This document shows, one piece after another, positions 1 to 6,556 of a stretch of 12,240 nucleotides of DNA (positions are counted from its first letter, which is position 1; each line of letters opens with the position of its first letter). The notes under the pieces were generated by a model, which did not search any database, was not told the origin of the DNA, and saw only the letters and a program-made list of their open reading frames with translations. Source of the stretch: JALZAA01 sp046724435 (lineage in GTDB: Bacteria; Actinomycetota; Acidimicrobiia; IMCC26256; JACDBD01). Position numbers and translations under genes: made by a program. Location: contig JBKOWN010000058.1 of the NCBI GenBank assembly GCA_046724435.1, forward strand, positions 1 to 12,240. The letters are read 5' to 3'.

Positions 1-1667
1 CCGGCGGGCACCATCGGGTACACCTTCTCGCGGTAGTCGACCTGGAAGTCGACCACGACGGGACGGTCGTCGATCTCGTTCGCCTTCTCGATCGTGGGCA
101 CGACGTCGTCGGGCGTGTCGACGCGGAAGCCCACACATCCCATCGCCTCGGCCCACTTGGCGTAGTCAGGCAGGTCGGGTGACAGGTACACCTCGCTGTA
201 GCGCTCTTCGTAGAAGAGCTCCTGCCACTGCCGCACCATGCCCAGGTACGCGTTGTTGAGGATCGCGATCTTCACCGGGATCCGCTCGGCCGACGCGGTG
301 ACGAGCTCCTGCGCAGTCATCTGGAAGCAGCCGTCGCCGTCGATCGCCCACACCATGCGGTCGGGCTTCCCGACCTTGGCGCCGATCGACGCGGGCACGG
401 CGAACCCCATCGTGCCGAGACCGCCCGAGTTCACCCACGTGTTCGGGTGGTTGAACTTCCAGCGCTGGCTCGACCACATCTGGTGCTGGCCGACACCCGA
501 CACCACGATCGTGTCGTCGGGAGAGTTGTCCCGCAGCATGTCGATGCAGTACTGCGGCTTGAGCGGGCCGTCCTCCAGCTGCTCGTATTGCAGCGGATGC
601 CGCTCCTGCCAATCACGCAGCTGCATCCACCAGGAGGTGAGGTCGGGCCACTCGTGCTTCTGCTGGTTCGCGCGCACCGCCGTCACGAGCTCCTCGATGA
701 CGAGACGGCAGTCGCCGACGATCGGCACGTCGGGTCGGCGGACCTTGCCCAGCTCGGCAGGGTCGATGTCGACGTGGATCACCTTGGCGCCCGGCGCGAA
801 CGCGTCCACCTTCCCCGTCACCCGGTCGTCGAAGCGCGAGCCGAGCGCGATCAGCAGGTCGCACTTCTGCATCGACGTGACCGCGGTGTAGTTGCCGTGC
901 ATGCCGGGCATGCCGAGGGCCTGGGGGTGATCGTCGGGGAACGCGCCCCGCGCCATCAGCGTCGTGACCACCGGCGTGCCCGTGGCCTCGGCCAGCTCCT
1001 TGAGCGCATCGGCGGCGCGGGCCTTGAGGATCCCGCCGCCGGCGTAGATGACCGGCCGGCGTGCCTCGCCCCAGAGCCGCGCCGCGTCCTTGATCTGCTT
1101 CGGATGGCCCTTCACGTTCGGCTTGTAGCCCGGCAGGTCGACGGACTCCGGCCAGTACCAGTCCATCATCTGGTTGGCCACGTCCTTCGGCACGTCGACC
1201 AGGACCGGCCCCGGTCGACCGGTCGTCGCCACGTGGAAGGCCTCCTGGATGTAGCGAGGGATGTCCTGGGGATCTGTGACCAGCCAGTTGTGCTTCGTGA
1301 CGGGCATCGTGATGCCGAGGGTGTCGCACTCCTGGAACGCGTCGCTGCCGATCACCGAGTACGCGACCTGACCGGTGATCACCACGATCGGAACGGAGTC
1401 CATGTAGGCGTCGCACAGCGGCGTGACGATGTTCGTGGCGGCGGGACCGCTCGTCACCATGGCCACGCCGGGCCGGCCGGTCGCGTGGGCGAACCCCTCG
1501 GCCATGTGACCGGCGCCCTGCTCGTGGCGGACGAGGATGTGGCGGATCGACGAGTCGATCAGCGGGTCGTACACGGGCAGGATCGCCCCGCCCGGCAGCC
1601 CGAACATGACCTCGGTGCCCTCCATCTCGAGGCTCTTGATGAGGGCCTGGGCTCCGGTGAGTTTCAT
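1..1667 (-). CDS. ilvB: Acetolactate synthase large subunit (3' end cut by window edge)
   Basis: ThDP-dependent enzyme that condenses two pyruvates to acetolactate, or pyruvate with 2-oxobutyrate to acetohydroxybutyrate. This is the first committed step of valine/leucine/isoleucine synthesis, in the cytoplasm, normally with the regulatory subunit IlvN. The translation from ATG 1667 begins MKLTGAQALIKSLEMEG and runs 555 codons to the left edge without a stop. The catalytic Glu is E49 in VRHEQGAGHMAEG. The central domain has the usual GRPGPVLVDVPKDV segment. The ThDP/Mg motif is GDG at 444-446, followed by EL..A and NN at 471-472. Family members are roughly 560-620 aa, so only a short C-terminus is missing. 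A good ribosome site (AAGGA, 1674-1678) lies 6 nt before the ATG, and no in-frame start lies upstream. ilvN and ilvC are expected to the left but not seen. The upstream region is an attenuator. Identification is near certain. Confidence 0.97.
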   Translation of the reverse strand, partial: MKLTGAQALIKSLEMEGTEVMFGLPGGAILPVYDPLIDSSIRHILVRHEQGAGHMAEGFAHATGRPGVAMVTSGPAATNIVTPLCDAYMDSVPIVVITGQVAYSVIGSDAFQECDTLGITMPVTKHNWLVTDPQDIPRYIQEAFHVATTGRPGPVLVDVPKDVANQMMDWYWPESVDLPGYKPNVKGHPKQIKDAARLWGEARRPVIYAGGGILKARAADALKELAEATGTPVVTTLMARGAFPDDHPQALGMPGMHGNYTAVTSMQKCDLLIALGSRFDDRVTGKVDAFAPGAKVIHVDIDPAELGKVRRPDVPIVGDCRLVIEELVTAVRANQQKHEWPDLTSWWMQLRDWQERHPLQYEQLEDGPLKPQYCIDMLRDNSPDDTIVVSGVGQHQMWSSQRWKFNHPNTWVNSGGLGTMGFAVPASIGAKVGKPDRMVWAIDGDGCFQMTAQELVTASAERIPVKIAILNNAYLGMVRQWQELFYEERYSEVYLSPDLPDYAKWAEAMGCVGFRVDTPDDVVPTIEKANEIDDRPVVVDFQVDYREKVYPMVPA

Positions 1668-1703
1668 CTTCGTTCCTTCATCGCAGCAGCTTCTCGGGAC
1701 ATG

Positions 1704-1729
1704 AAAAGCCCCCCGCTTTTGCGAGGGGC
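1704..1729 (-). terminator. Intrinsic terminator acting as ilvB attenuator
   Basis: On the minus strand a 9-bp stem (GCCCCTCGC pairing with GCGGGGGGC, one G.U) closes an AAAA loop and is followed at once by TTTT. It lies 37 nt upstream of the ilvB ATG and 34 nt downstream of a leader-peptide stop codon. This is the geometry of a transcription attenuator rather than an end-of-operon terminator. The stem, loop and U run are seen directly; the regulatory role is inferred. Confidence 0.85.
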
Positions 1730-1733
1730 GAAG

Positions 1734-1764
1734 GCGCGCAGACGCGGTTGGGGCGGCTGCGCGC
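1734..1764 (-). promoter_or_regulatory. Leader-transcript hairpin preceding the attenuator (segment 1:2)
   Basis: Perfect 8-bp inverted repeat, GCGCGCAG with CTGCGCGC, around a 15-nt loop. Its 5' arm begins on the last base of the leader peptide's TAG codon, so a ribosome stalled on the Val codons just before the stop could cover that arm. It matches the 1:2 (protector or pause) hairpin of classical ribosome-mediated attenuators. I could not identify a convincing antiterminator that pairs segment 2 with the terminator's 5' arm. A loop segment, GCCCC, could pair weakly with the terminator's 3' arm. Confidence 0.6.
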
Positions 1765-1799
1765 TAGGTAACGACTACGAGGGTGGCGAGGCGATCCAT
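1764..1799 (-). CDS. Branched-chain amino acid leader peptide for ilvB
   Basis: Eleven-codon ORF encoding MDRLATLVVVT and ending in TAG. Five of its 11 residues are Leu or Val, with the run L-V-V-V just before the stop, which suits sensing of charged Leu- and Val-tRNA. The Val codons include GTA and GTT, which are uncommon in DNA this GC-rich. The ATG overlaps the TGA of the MprF-like gene (TGATG, sharing A1799). No convincing Shine-Dalgarno precedes it, and the predicted promoter would start the transcript at or within a few bases of the ATG, so translation is probably leaderless or nearly so. Downstream lie a hairpin and an intrinsic terminator before ilvB. Leader-peptide control of ilvB is known from other actinobacteria; its presence here is read from this sequence. 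Confidence 0.8.
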   Translation of the reverse strand: MDRLATLVVVT

Positions 1800-3586
1800 C
1801 AGGGCAACAGTGTGGACGATCGTGAACCGATTCGCAAGCCGGTTCCCCTCGCATCGTCCCCCGCGGTGCCGCGCTCGCAGCGGGGTCCGCGATCGAAGGG
1901 CAGGAACGACTCGGCACTCAGCGCGGCGACCGCGACCGGGGCGAGGTCGCCGAGCGACCGGTAGACGACGAACCGCGGGACCCACCGCGGGTCAAACTTG
2001 GCGTTGAAGGTCAGCAGCGACTGGATCTGGAAGTACGGATTGAGCCGCCTGATCAGCCACGCCTGGGCGGACTGGAGGGGGCCGAGCTCGGCGTCGTCCT
2101 CGATGAGCCCGCGGAAGGCGGCGAAGTTGAGCGACACCTCCCGGACGCCGTGCTCCCTCGCCCACAGCACGACCTCGACGATGAGCCGCTCGTTGATGCC
2201 GTTCGGTCCGACCGCGTCACGTCGCATCGTGTCGAGCGAGAGACCGGTGCCGGCCTTGCACGGGACGAAGCGCTGGAACGCGATCGGTGTTCCTTGGTCG
2301 TCGCGGCAGACGGCGAGCACGCATTCGGGGTCACGACCCGTCAGCAGTCCGTCGAGCGCCATCGAGAATCCGCGCTCGCGGCCGCCGGCAAGGTGGCGGT
2401 CGGAGATGCCGACCAGCGCGCGGCGTAGCGTCGGATCGAGGTCGCCCTCGCGGTGGATCTCGGCGGTGAGCGCGAAGTTCTTCGTGCGGTTGAACGCCTG
2501 ACGGACGGGACGCATGCGCCGGCCGTCGAGCGTGAACTCGCCGACGTCGATGACGGCCTCGTCGCCGAGGTAGCGGGCACGCAGCCCGGCCCTCTCGTAC
2601 AGCGGGACCCGGTCGGCTCGCGCCCCGATCACGGCGGGCCGCCAACCGCATGCTCGGCACCGGTCGAGGAACCGGGCGACGGCGTCGCCGAAGGAGGCGG
2701 GATCGCCGACCGGGTCACCGGACGCGAGACCGGTTCCGTTCACGTACCGGTACGCGACCGCGGCGCGGCCGTCGGCCGAGGTGATGTAGCGCTTGTCGTG
2801 GCGGAGGGCGAAGGGGTCGAGCGTGTCGCCGTCGTCGCGGTCCGCCAGATCGCGGATGCCTTCCCGTTCGTCGGGGGGCGCGACGGTGCCTTCGGTGACG
2901 GGAGCGAGCACAGCAACCGCGATCGCGATCAACGCGACGAAGCCGAGCACGGTGATCGACGCCGGGAACCAGTGACCGAAGCCTCCCGTGACGGCGAGCG
3001 GGCCCGCGAGCCCGACGAGGCGCGCCGCCGTCTCCTGGACGGCGCCCACGAAGGTGAGCTCGGGATGGACCCGGTCGTGGCGGATGGCAAGCCCAACGAT
3101 CCCGTATGCGAACGCCACCGGGATGATCGTGATCGCCATGACGATCGCTGTCCGCCAGCGGTGGGGTGGCGTGGGCGCGTCGAACAGCGAGCGCGACCGC
3201 AGGAGGAGGACGGCGACGCCGAGCGAGACCACCGCTTCCTCGATATCGAGGCCTTTCAGCACGTGCGTGAACGCCGACACGGCCAGGAGCACCAGGGCAG
3301 TCCGGTACGCGAGACGGCGGTGCCGCGCGATGCCGCGACTCAGGAGGATCAGCGCGACGCCGAGCAGGGCGGTCGCACCCCGGGCGACGTGCGCGACTTC
3401 CGGTGTGAACGCCTCGCCGACGACCTCGAGCCGGTCGCGCATGAGCGGGGTCAGCGCCGACAAGACGTTGATGAGCCCGGTCGCCGTGACCGCGAACGCG
3501 AGAAGACGCAGTCGACGGCGCGCGAGCGGTGCAGCCCGCGGAGCAGGAGTCGCCACCCGTGTCGGAATCGTGGTCGGGTCTGTCAT
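1799..3586 (-). CDS. Membrane protein with MprF-type aminoacyl-phosphatidylglycerol synthase domain (DUF2156)
   Basis: 595 aa from ATG 3586. About six hydrophobic stretches (near residues 28-47, 66-83, 93-111, 115-130, 146-168 and 208-229) are followed by a cytoplasmic C-terminal domain (about 255-560). That domain has hallmarks of the LPG-synthase C-terminal/DUF2156 family: KRYITS.DGRAAVAYR (265-280), GDPVGD (290-295), SLDTMRR (449-455), GPNGINE (459-465) and VSLNFAAFRG (483-492). MprF-family enzymes move an amino acid from aminoacyl-tRNA onto phosphatidylglycerol, reducing envelope negative charge. The donor amino acid cannot be read from sequence. It has far fewer membrane helices than full MprF (about 14) and no lysyl-tRNA synthetase fusion as in mycobacterial LysX. 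It lies 37 nt after the kinase gene with no strong ribosome site; TACGGT 12 nt before the ATG could be a -10 for a near-leaderless transcript. Codons upstream of 3586 in this frame only shadow the kinase. Confidence 0.85.
   Translation of the reverse strand: MTDPTTIPTRVATPAPRAAPLARRRLRLLAFAVTATGLINVLSALTPLMRDRLEVVGEAFTPEVAHVARGATALLGVALILLSRGIARHRRLAYRTALVLLAVSAFTHVLKGLDIEEAVVSLGVAVLLLRSRSLFDAPTPPHRWRTAIVMAITIIPVAFAYGIVGLAIRHDRVHPELTFVGAVQETAARLVGLAGPLAVTGGFGHWFPASITVLGFVALIAIAVAVLAPVTEGTVAPPDEREGIRDLADRDDGDTLDPFALRHDKRYITSADGRAAVAYRYVNGTGLASGDPVGDPASFGDAVARFLDRCRACGWRPAVIGARADRVPLYERAGLRARYLGDEAVIDVGEFTLDGRRMRPVRQAFNRTKNFALTAEIHREGDLDPTLRRALVGISDRHLAGGRERGFSMALDGLLTGRDPECVLAVCRDDQGTPIAFQRFVPCKAGTGLSLDTMRRDAVGPNGINERLIVEVVLWAREHGVREVSLNFAAFRGLIEDDAELGPLQSAQAWLIRRLNPYFQIQSLLTFNAKFDPRWVPRFVVYRSLGDLAPVAVAALSAESFLPFDRGPRCERGTAGDDARGTGLRIGSRSSTLLP
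1809..1837 (-). promoter_or_regulatory. Sigma70-type promoter for the ilv leader, inside the MprF-like gene
   Basis: On the minus strand a -35-like TTGCGA (1832-1837) is followed by exactly 17 bp and a -10-like CACACT (1809-1814). The purines G1800/A1799, 9-10 nt after the -10, would place the start at the leader peptide ATG; the more usual spacing gives C1802, three bases upstream of it. The whole promoter lies in the last 15 codons of the upstream MprF-like gene. The motifs are good but not perfect, and no mapping data are available. Confidence 0.55.
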
Positions 3587-3623
3587 GCGGGCGTTGCGAC
3601 CGTAGCGGAGGCGCGGCGCGGAA

Positions 3624-5003
3624 TCAGAACGGGCGCCGGACCGGGAGTCGGAGCTGCACCTTTGCGCCGCCCTCGACGCTGTTCTCGATCTCGAGCGCTC
3701 CACCGTGCGCGGTGGCGATGGCGTCGACGATGGCGAGGCCCAGGCCGGCGCCGTTCTCGGTGCCCCGTCCACCGTTCGTCCCGCGCACGAACCGGCCCGC
3801 GGCCTGACCGAGAAGCTCGGTCGGGAATCCCGGTCCGTCGTCGCGTACCGCGACGACGGCGCGGTCGCCGTCGCTCGACACGTCCACGTCGACACGCTCG
3901 GCGGCATGGCGCGCGGCGTTGTCGACGAGGTTCTGGACGGCCCGCGCGATGGCGTCCTCGTCCCCGCGGACCTCCGCCGATCCGTTCACCCGAACCGGGA
4001 CTGCGTCGCCGTCACGGGACCGCGCGACGGTCTCGGCGGCGCGTCGGGACAGCGCACCGAGCTCCACCGGCTCCGGCGGCGGCGGCCCGGCGGAGCGGAA
4101 GCGCGCGAGAACGAGCAGGTTGACGGCGAGCCGGTCGAGGCGGCCGACTTCCTCCAGCGACGAGTCGAGCGCGCGCGCGAGCTCGCTCCCCCCCTCGGTC
4201 TGCATGCGCGCCAGCTCGAGCTCGCTGCGGACGATCGAGATCGGCGTGCGCAGGTCGTGGCTGGCGTCGTCGAGGAACGCGCGCTCGTGCTCTAGCGCGC
4301 CTTCGATGCGGGCAAGGAGCTCGTTGAGGTGGCGGGCGAGGTCGGCGAGCTCCTCGCCCGACGCGGGGACCGACAGCCGCCGCCGCTGACCCCGTGCCGT
4401 CACGGCCGAGATCTCGTCAGCCTCCTCCACGAGGTCGCGCACTGGTTTCAGCGCGGCGCCGGCGAGGAACCAGCCTCCCACCGACACGATCGCGGCCAAC
4501 AGGGGAAGCCCGATCACGAGCGCGAGCTCGAGCCGGTGCTGGGCCTGGATCACCTCTTCGAGGGACGTGCCGACCACGACCACCAGGCCGAGGCCGGGCT
4601 GGCCGGCCGGACCGGCCAGCAGGCGCGACTGCTGGTCGCCGGGGGCGGACGCCCGCTCGATCGTGATCCGGTGAGTACGCGCCGCGGCGAGCTCGCTCTT
4701 CGTCAGGACGCGCCGGGCGAGCAGGGCGCGGGGGGCAGCGTTCACGACCGCGCCGTCCATGTCGACGATCTGTGCGAACGCCTCCTCGTCCGGCAGCGTG
4801 GGCTCGACGGATTGGTCGCCGGAGGTGGCGAGGTCGCGCTCGAGGTTCGAGAAGCGAGTGGCCAGGCCGTCGTCGAGCGCCTGCCGCAGCGCGTTGCGGT
4901 ACTGGAAGTCGACGAGCACACCGACGAGCAGGCACAGCACAGCGGTGACGAGCGCGAACACGAGCGTGAGCCGGCCCCGCAGGGTCCGGGGCCGCCTGAT
5001 CAC
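3624..5003 (-). CDS. Two-component sensor histidine kinase
   Basis: 459 aa from GTG 5003, chosen because it overlaps the regulator's TGA (GTGA) and puts a basic N-terminus (IRRPRTLRGR) before the first membrane helix. Order: TM1 about 12-32; extracytoplasmic sensor about 33-157 with no family I recognise; TM2 about 158-182; HAMP about 183-235 (ALKPVRDLVEEADEIS at its start); HisKA with H249 in DDASHDLRTPIS; HATPase with N box QNLVDNAARHA (N362), G1 DDGPGF (388-393) and G2 GAGLGLAIV (418-426). All motifs needed for autophosphorylation and phosphotransfer appear intact. It is translationally coupled to the upstream response regulator, its obvious partner, and precedes an MprF-like lipid-modifying enzyme. 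A role in envelope or cationic-stress sensing is an inference from that neighbour; the signal is unknown. Confidence 0.95.
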   Translation of the reverse strand: MIRRPRTLRGRLTLVFALVTAVLCLLVGVLVDFQYRNALRQALDDGLATRFSNLERDLATSGDQSVEPTLPDEEAFAQIVDMDGAVVNAAPRALLARRVLTKSELAAARTHRITIERASAPGDQQSRLLAGPAGQPGLGLVVVVGTSLEEVIQAQHRLELALVIGLPLLAAIVSVGGWFLAGAALKPVRDLVEEADEISAVTARGQRRRLSVPASGEELADLARHLNELLARIEGALEHERAFLDDASHDLRTPISIVRSELELARMQTEGGSELARALDSSLEEVGRLDRLAVNLLVLARFRSAGPPPPEPVELGALSRRAAETVARSRDGDAVPVRVNGSAEVRGDEDAIARAVQNLVDNAARHAAERVDVDVSSDGDRAVVAVRDDGPGFPTELLGQAAGRFVRGTNGGRGTENGAGLGLAIVDAIATAHGGALEIENSVEGGAKVQLRLPVRRPF

Positions 5004-5674
5004 GTGTCGCTCCGGAGCCGGTAGCCGACGCCGCGGACCGTCTCGAGGGTCGTGCGGTCGAAGGGCCGGTCGATCTTCTCGCGCAGATAGCGGACGTACA
5101 CGTCGACGACGTTGGACGTCCCGTCGTAGGCGAAGTCCCAGACGTGCTCGAGAATCGTGGTGCGGCTGAGCACCTCGTCGACGTGCCGCATGAACAAGTC
5201 GAGCAGCGCGAACTCCTTCGGGCTCAGCTCGATCTCCTGCTCGCCGCGCGCGACGCGGTGGCGGGCAGGGTCGAGCTCGAGATCGCCGACCTCGAGGACG
5301 CGCGGGCGTTGCGGCGCGCCCCGACGGGTGAGGGCCCGGAGCCGTGCGTACAGCTCCTCGAACGAGAACGGCTTCGGGATGTAGTCGTCGGCGCCTGCGT
5401 CGAGACCGACGACGCGGTCGTCGACACTGTCGCGCGCAGTGAGGAGCAGGATCGGGGCCCAGCGATCGTCGGCGCGCAGGCGCCGGCACACCTCGAATCC
5501 GTCGGGTGCGGGGATCATCACGTCGAGCACGATGGCGTCGTACTCGTTCTCGGTGCCCATCCACACCGCGTCCGTGCCGGTCATGGCCACGTCGACGGAG
5601 TAACCCTCGAGCTCGAGCGCCTTGCGCACGAGGGTCGCCATCTTCGACTCGTCTTCTACGACGAGGACCCGCAC
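5000..5674 (-). CDS. OmpR/PhoB-family response regulator
   Basis: 224 aa from GTG 5674, the usual length of the family. Receiver domain (1-115): acidic pocket ED at 7-8, phosphoacceptor D51 in AIVLDVMIP, T79 in LLLTARD and K101 in DYIPKPF. Winged-helix DNA-binding domain (about 125-222): ELSPKEFALLDLF, then VWDFAYDGTSNVVDVYVRYLREK and VRGVGYRLR. Start choice: upstream codons in this frame lie in the glycosylase gene, and GTG 5674 puts the first beta strand (VRVLVVEDE) at the N-terminus. No Shine-Dalgarno is seen, but a TACCAT -10 sits exactly 6 nt before the GTG, suggesting a leaderless mRNA. It overlaps the kinase by 4 nt and should be its cognate regulator. Likely targets, by context only, are its own operon and the MprF-like gene. 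Confidence 0.96.
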   Translation of the reverse strand: MRVLVVEDESKMATLVRKALELEGYSVDVAMTGTDAVWMGTENEYDAIVLDVMIPAPDGFEVCRRLRADDRWAPILLLTARDSVDDRVVGLDAGADDYIPKPFSFEELYARLRALTRRGAPQRPRVLEVGDLELDPARHRVARGEQEIELSPKEFALLDLFMRHVDEVLSRTTILEHVWDFAYDGTSNVVDVYVRYLREKIDRPFDRTTLETVRGVGYRLRSDT

Positions 5675-5680
5675 GCCCGA

Positions 5681-5686
5681 ATGGTA
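5681..5686 (-). promoter_or_regulatory. -10 element for a leaderless regulator/kinase transcript
   Basis: TACCAT (minus strand) lies in the 22-nt gap between the glycosylase stop and the regulator GTG. Six bases (TCGGGC) separate it from the GTG, so the usual transcription start would fall on the G of the start codon. The absence of a Shine-Dalgarno fits a leaderless start. No good -35 is visible (weak GCACCA at 17 bp). Confidence 0.45.
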
Positions 5687-5696
5687 CGGCGCGCCC

Positions 5697-6485
5697 TCAG
5701 CGTTGGTGCTGCGGGCAGGAGAACGTGGTGCGACCGGCGACGGTGCGCCGCTCGAACGGCGTGCCGTCCTTCGGGCAGACGCCGCCGGCAACGCGCTGTG
5801 CCATGTGGTCGCCGGTGTGCGATCCGCCGCGCGCGAGCGTCAGCTGCAGCGTGCGGCGGACGGCCCGGTGTACGCGGCGGCGCTCGTTGCGGTCGAGATC
5901 ACGCGCCGGCCGGGCCGGGTCGATGCCCGCCCGCCAGAGCACTTCGTCGACGAGGAGGTTGCCGAGCCCGGCGACGCGGGACTGGTCCATCAGCACCGCT
6001 TTGATGGGCGCGCGGCTGCGCGTGAGCACCCGGTCCAGCTCGGCTTGGGTGACGTCGAACGCGTCCGGACCGAGGCGGTCTTCGTCGGGGTCGAGCTCGA
6101 CGGCGCCCAGGCGGCGCGGGTCGCGCATGGCGAGCGAGCCCCCGTCGGCGAAGCGCAGCGTGAAGCGGTGCCAGGCGGGGTTCTCGAGATTGCTGCCATA
6201 GACGAGCGGATCCCCGGCGGCCTGGCCGTCGATCAGCACGCGTCCGCTCATGCCGAGGTGCAGCCCGAGCGTCGGCCCGGCGCGGTCGGTGTCGAGCAGG
6301 AGCAACTTGCCGCGGCGACGGGCGGTGGTGAGCCGGTGGCCGGTGAGTGCGCGCGCGAGGGCGGCGGCGGTCAGGCCGCGCTTGAGATACCACGCGTCGG
6401 GCGCGTCGATCCCAGCGATCTCGCGACCCAGCGCGCGCTCCGCGATGAGCCGGCGCGCGTACTCGACCTCGACGCCTTCGGGCAC
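5697..6485 (-). CDS. Fpg/Nei-family DNA glycosylase with variant zinc finger
   Basis: 262 aa from GTG 6485. Base-excision repair enzyme of the formamidopyrimidine-DNA glycosylase/endonuclease VIII family, which removes oxidised bases and cleaves the abasic strand. Seen: N-terminal P2-E3 (nucleophile and acid after Met removal) in MPEGVEVEYARR; K60 in RRRGKLLLL; the helix-two-turn-helix segment DQSRVAGLGNLLVDEVLWRAG; and a C-terminal zinc-finger-like hairpin with R252 in VAGRTTF. The usual four Cys are replaced by C237, D240, C257 and H260 (CPKD...CPQH), so metal binding, if kept, would be Cys2-Asp-His or absent. The PEGVEVE start differs from the canonical PELPEVE (Fpg) and PEGDTV (Nei), so this is probably an actinobacterial paralogue with unclear specificity. 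It follows ilvD in the same direction after a 71-nt gap with a palindrome and precedes the regulator by 22 nt. Confidence 0.9.
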   Translation of the reverse strand: MPEGVEVEYARRLIAERALGREIAGIDAPDAWYLKRGLTAAALARALTGHRLTTARRRGKLLLLDTDRAGPTLGLHLGMSGRVLIDGQAAGDPLVYGSNLENPAWHRFTLRFADGGSLAMRDPRRLGAVELDPDEDRLGPDAFDVTQAELDRVLTRSRAPIKAVLMDQSRVAGLGNLLVDEVLWRAGIDPARPARDLDRNERRRVHRAVRRTLQLTLARGGSHTGDHMAQRVAGGVCPKDGTPFERRTVAGRTTFSCPQHQR

Positions 6486-6496
6486 CGCTTCACCAC

Positions 6497-6542
6497 CGTT
6501 GGGTCACTCGCGTGCCAGAGAGGGCAGGGAAGTGACCCAACG
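6497..6542. repeat. Perfect 12-bp inverted repeat with inner stem, between ilvD and the glycosylase
   Basis: Arms CGTTGGGTCACT (6497-6508) and AGTGACCCAACG (6531-6542) are perfectly complementary around 22 nt. Inside, TGCC (6513-6516) and GGCA (6523-6526) form a second stem closing AGAGAG, leaving a symmetric 4x4 internal loop. In RNA this is a long compound hairpin starting 14 nt after the ilvD stop and ending 11 nt before the glycosylase GTG. No U run follows on either strand. It could be a Rho-type or mRNA-end stabilising hairpin, a translation-modulating structure, a protein operator, or one copy of a dispersed palindromic repeat. Confidence 0.7.
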
Positions 6543-6556
6543 CAGGGAGGGCGAGC

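Noticed and set aside
1845..1852. GCGAGGGG (minus strand), exact complement of part of the attenuator's 5' arm, as an antiterminator
   Set aside because: It lies upstream of the predicted leader promoter, so it would exist only in readthrough RNA from the MprF-like gene; 8-mers like this are common in such GC-rich DNA. Readthrough-dependent antitermination remains an untested possibility.
447..1964. 505-codon plus-strand open frame opposite ilvB
   Set aside because: The translation is rich in Arg, His, Val and Asp with no domain pattern, as expected for the antisense of a GC-rich gene. The minus strand gives an unmistakable acetolactate synthase.
3587..3907. N-terminal extension of the MprF-like protein
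   Set aside because: The frame is open but lies within the kinase's ATPase domain, and its Arg/Ser/Pro-rich translation is a shadow. ATG 3586 gives a normal basic N-terminus before the first membrane helix.
2453..4123. 556-codon plus-strand open frame opposite the MprF-like gene and kinase
   Set aside because: Low-complexity Arg/Asp/Gly-rich product crossing two well-supported minus-strand genes and their junction.
5004..5564. N-terminal extension of the histidine kinase
   Set aside because: It overlaps the response regulator and is Arg-rich shadow; GTG 5003 gives the standard GTGA coupling and kinase layout.
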